DNA from: Tropicimonas marinistellae
GTDB lineage: Bacteria > Pseudomonadota > Alphaproteobacteria > Rhodobacterales > Rhodobacteraceae
Assembly (NCBI RefSeq): GCF_001509585.1
Contig: NZ_LNCI01000005.1
Location: 406,382 to 470,381, forward strand
Length of the DNA: 64,000 bases
Direction: 5' to 3'
This document shows, piece after piece, positions 63,933 to 64,000 of the stretch (positions are counted from its first letter, which is position 1; every line of letters begins with the position of its first letter). The notes beneath the pieces are model-generated. The model was not told the DNA's origin. It did not search any database and saw only the letters and a program-made list of their open reading frames with translations. A program made the position numbers and the translations under genes.

Positions 63933-64000
63933 ATGGGACGTAGAAAGCACAAGCCTAAGCACAAGCCCGAAATCCACATCGCAGACGCCTATGCAAGCGC
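63933..64000 (+). CDS. Third array gene, N-terminus only (truncated by the window edge)
   Basis: ATG at 63933 follows GGAG nine bases upstream, after an AT-rich leader with the shared element. The visible 22 codons read MGRRKHKPKHKPEIHIADAY and continue AS. The Lys/His-rich head resembles that of array gene 1 (MGYRRGKKKYKKHYSK), so it is probably a third family member of the long type. The rest lies beyond the window. Confidence 0.6.
   Translation, partial: MGRRKHKPKHKPEIHIADAYAS

Overview
The window reads as a chromosomal segment of a GC-rich alphaproteobacterium, most likely of the Rhodobacterales. The evidence is the gene content: a divergent glycerol-uptake locus, a 'component of SufBCD complex' membrane protein, DUF4169, a Hint-domain protein, a metal-variant HemB, MbfA, AcuI, alpha-type SspB and several RTX proteins. 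This placement comes from remembered families, not from a search. I saw no rRNA, tRNA, CRISPR array, transposase, integrase or phage structural gene.

Layout. 1-5.1 kb: a leftward operon for isovaleryl-CoA dehydrogenase and small envelope proteins, then a GMC oxidoreductase divergent from a LysR regulator. 5.1-13.7 kb: a complete glycerol locus. The ABC transporter (glpVSTPQU, leftward) is divergent from glpR-glpD (rightward), so one shared control region can couple uptake to glycerol-3-phosphate oxidation. 13.8-32.0 kb: a leftward six-gene operon of very large, mostly unnamed proteins with coupled starts and one good promoter at its head. This is the best candidate for an undescribed system. 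One member ends in a segment like the pre-toxin domains of polymorphic toxins. The next gene carries an E...D...QxK constellation of the PD-(D/E)XK nuclease type. The last gene is a DUF6603-like beta-rich protein that seems to be frameshifted at its end.

32.4-51.5 kb: ordinary housekeeping and accessory genes (acuI, dinB-like, mbfA, sspB, a J-domain protein, bolA, fumC, a Hint protein, a P450, a hydrolase, an AMP-dependent ligase, a DsbA-family protein, an MFS exporter, mfd). Two copies of a 68-bp double-hairpin repeat flank the ligase. 51.8-60.8 kb: three RTX genes, one fused to a beta-propeller, mixed with hemB, a SYLF lipoprotein and a Na/Pi symporter. 60.8-64.0 kb: a relatively AT-rich stretch holding a tandem array of three related genes of a family I do not recognise. 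It has its own terminators and a repeated upstream element, and it runs off the right edge.

All coordinates and motifs come from reading the sequence. Family names rest on motif memory, and no homology search was possible.
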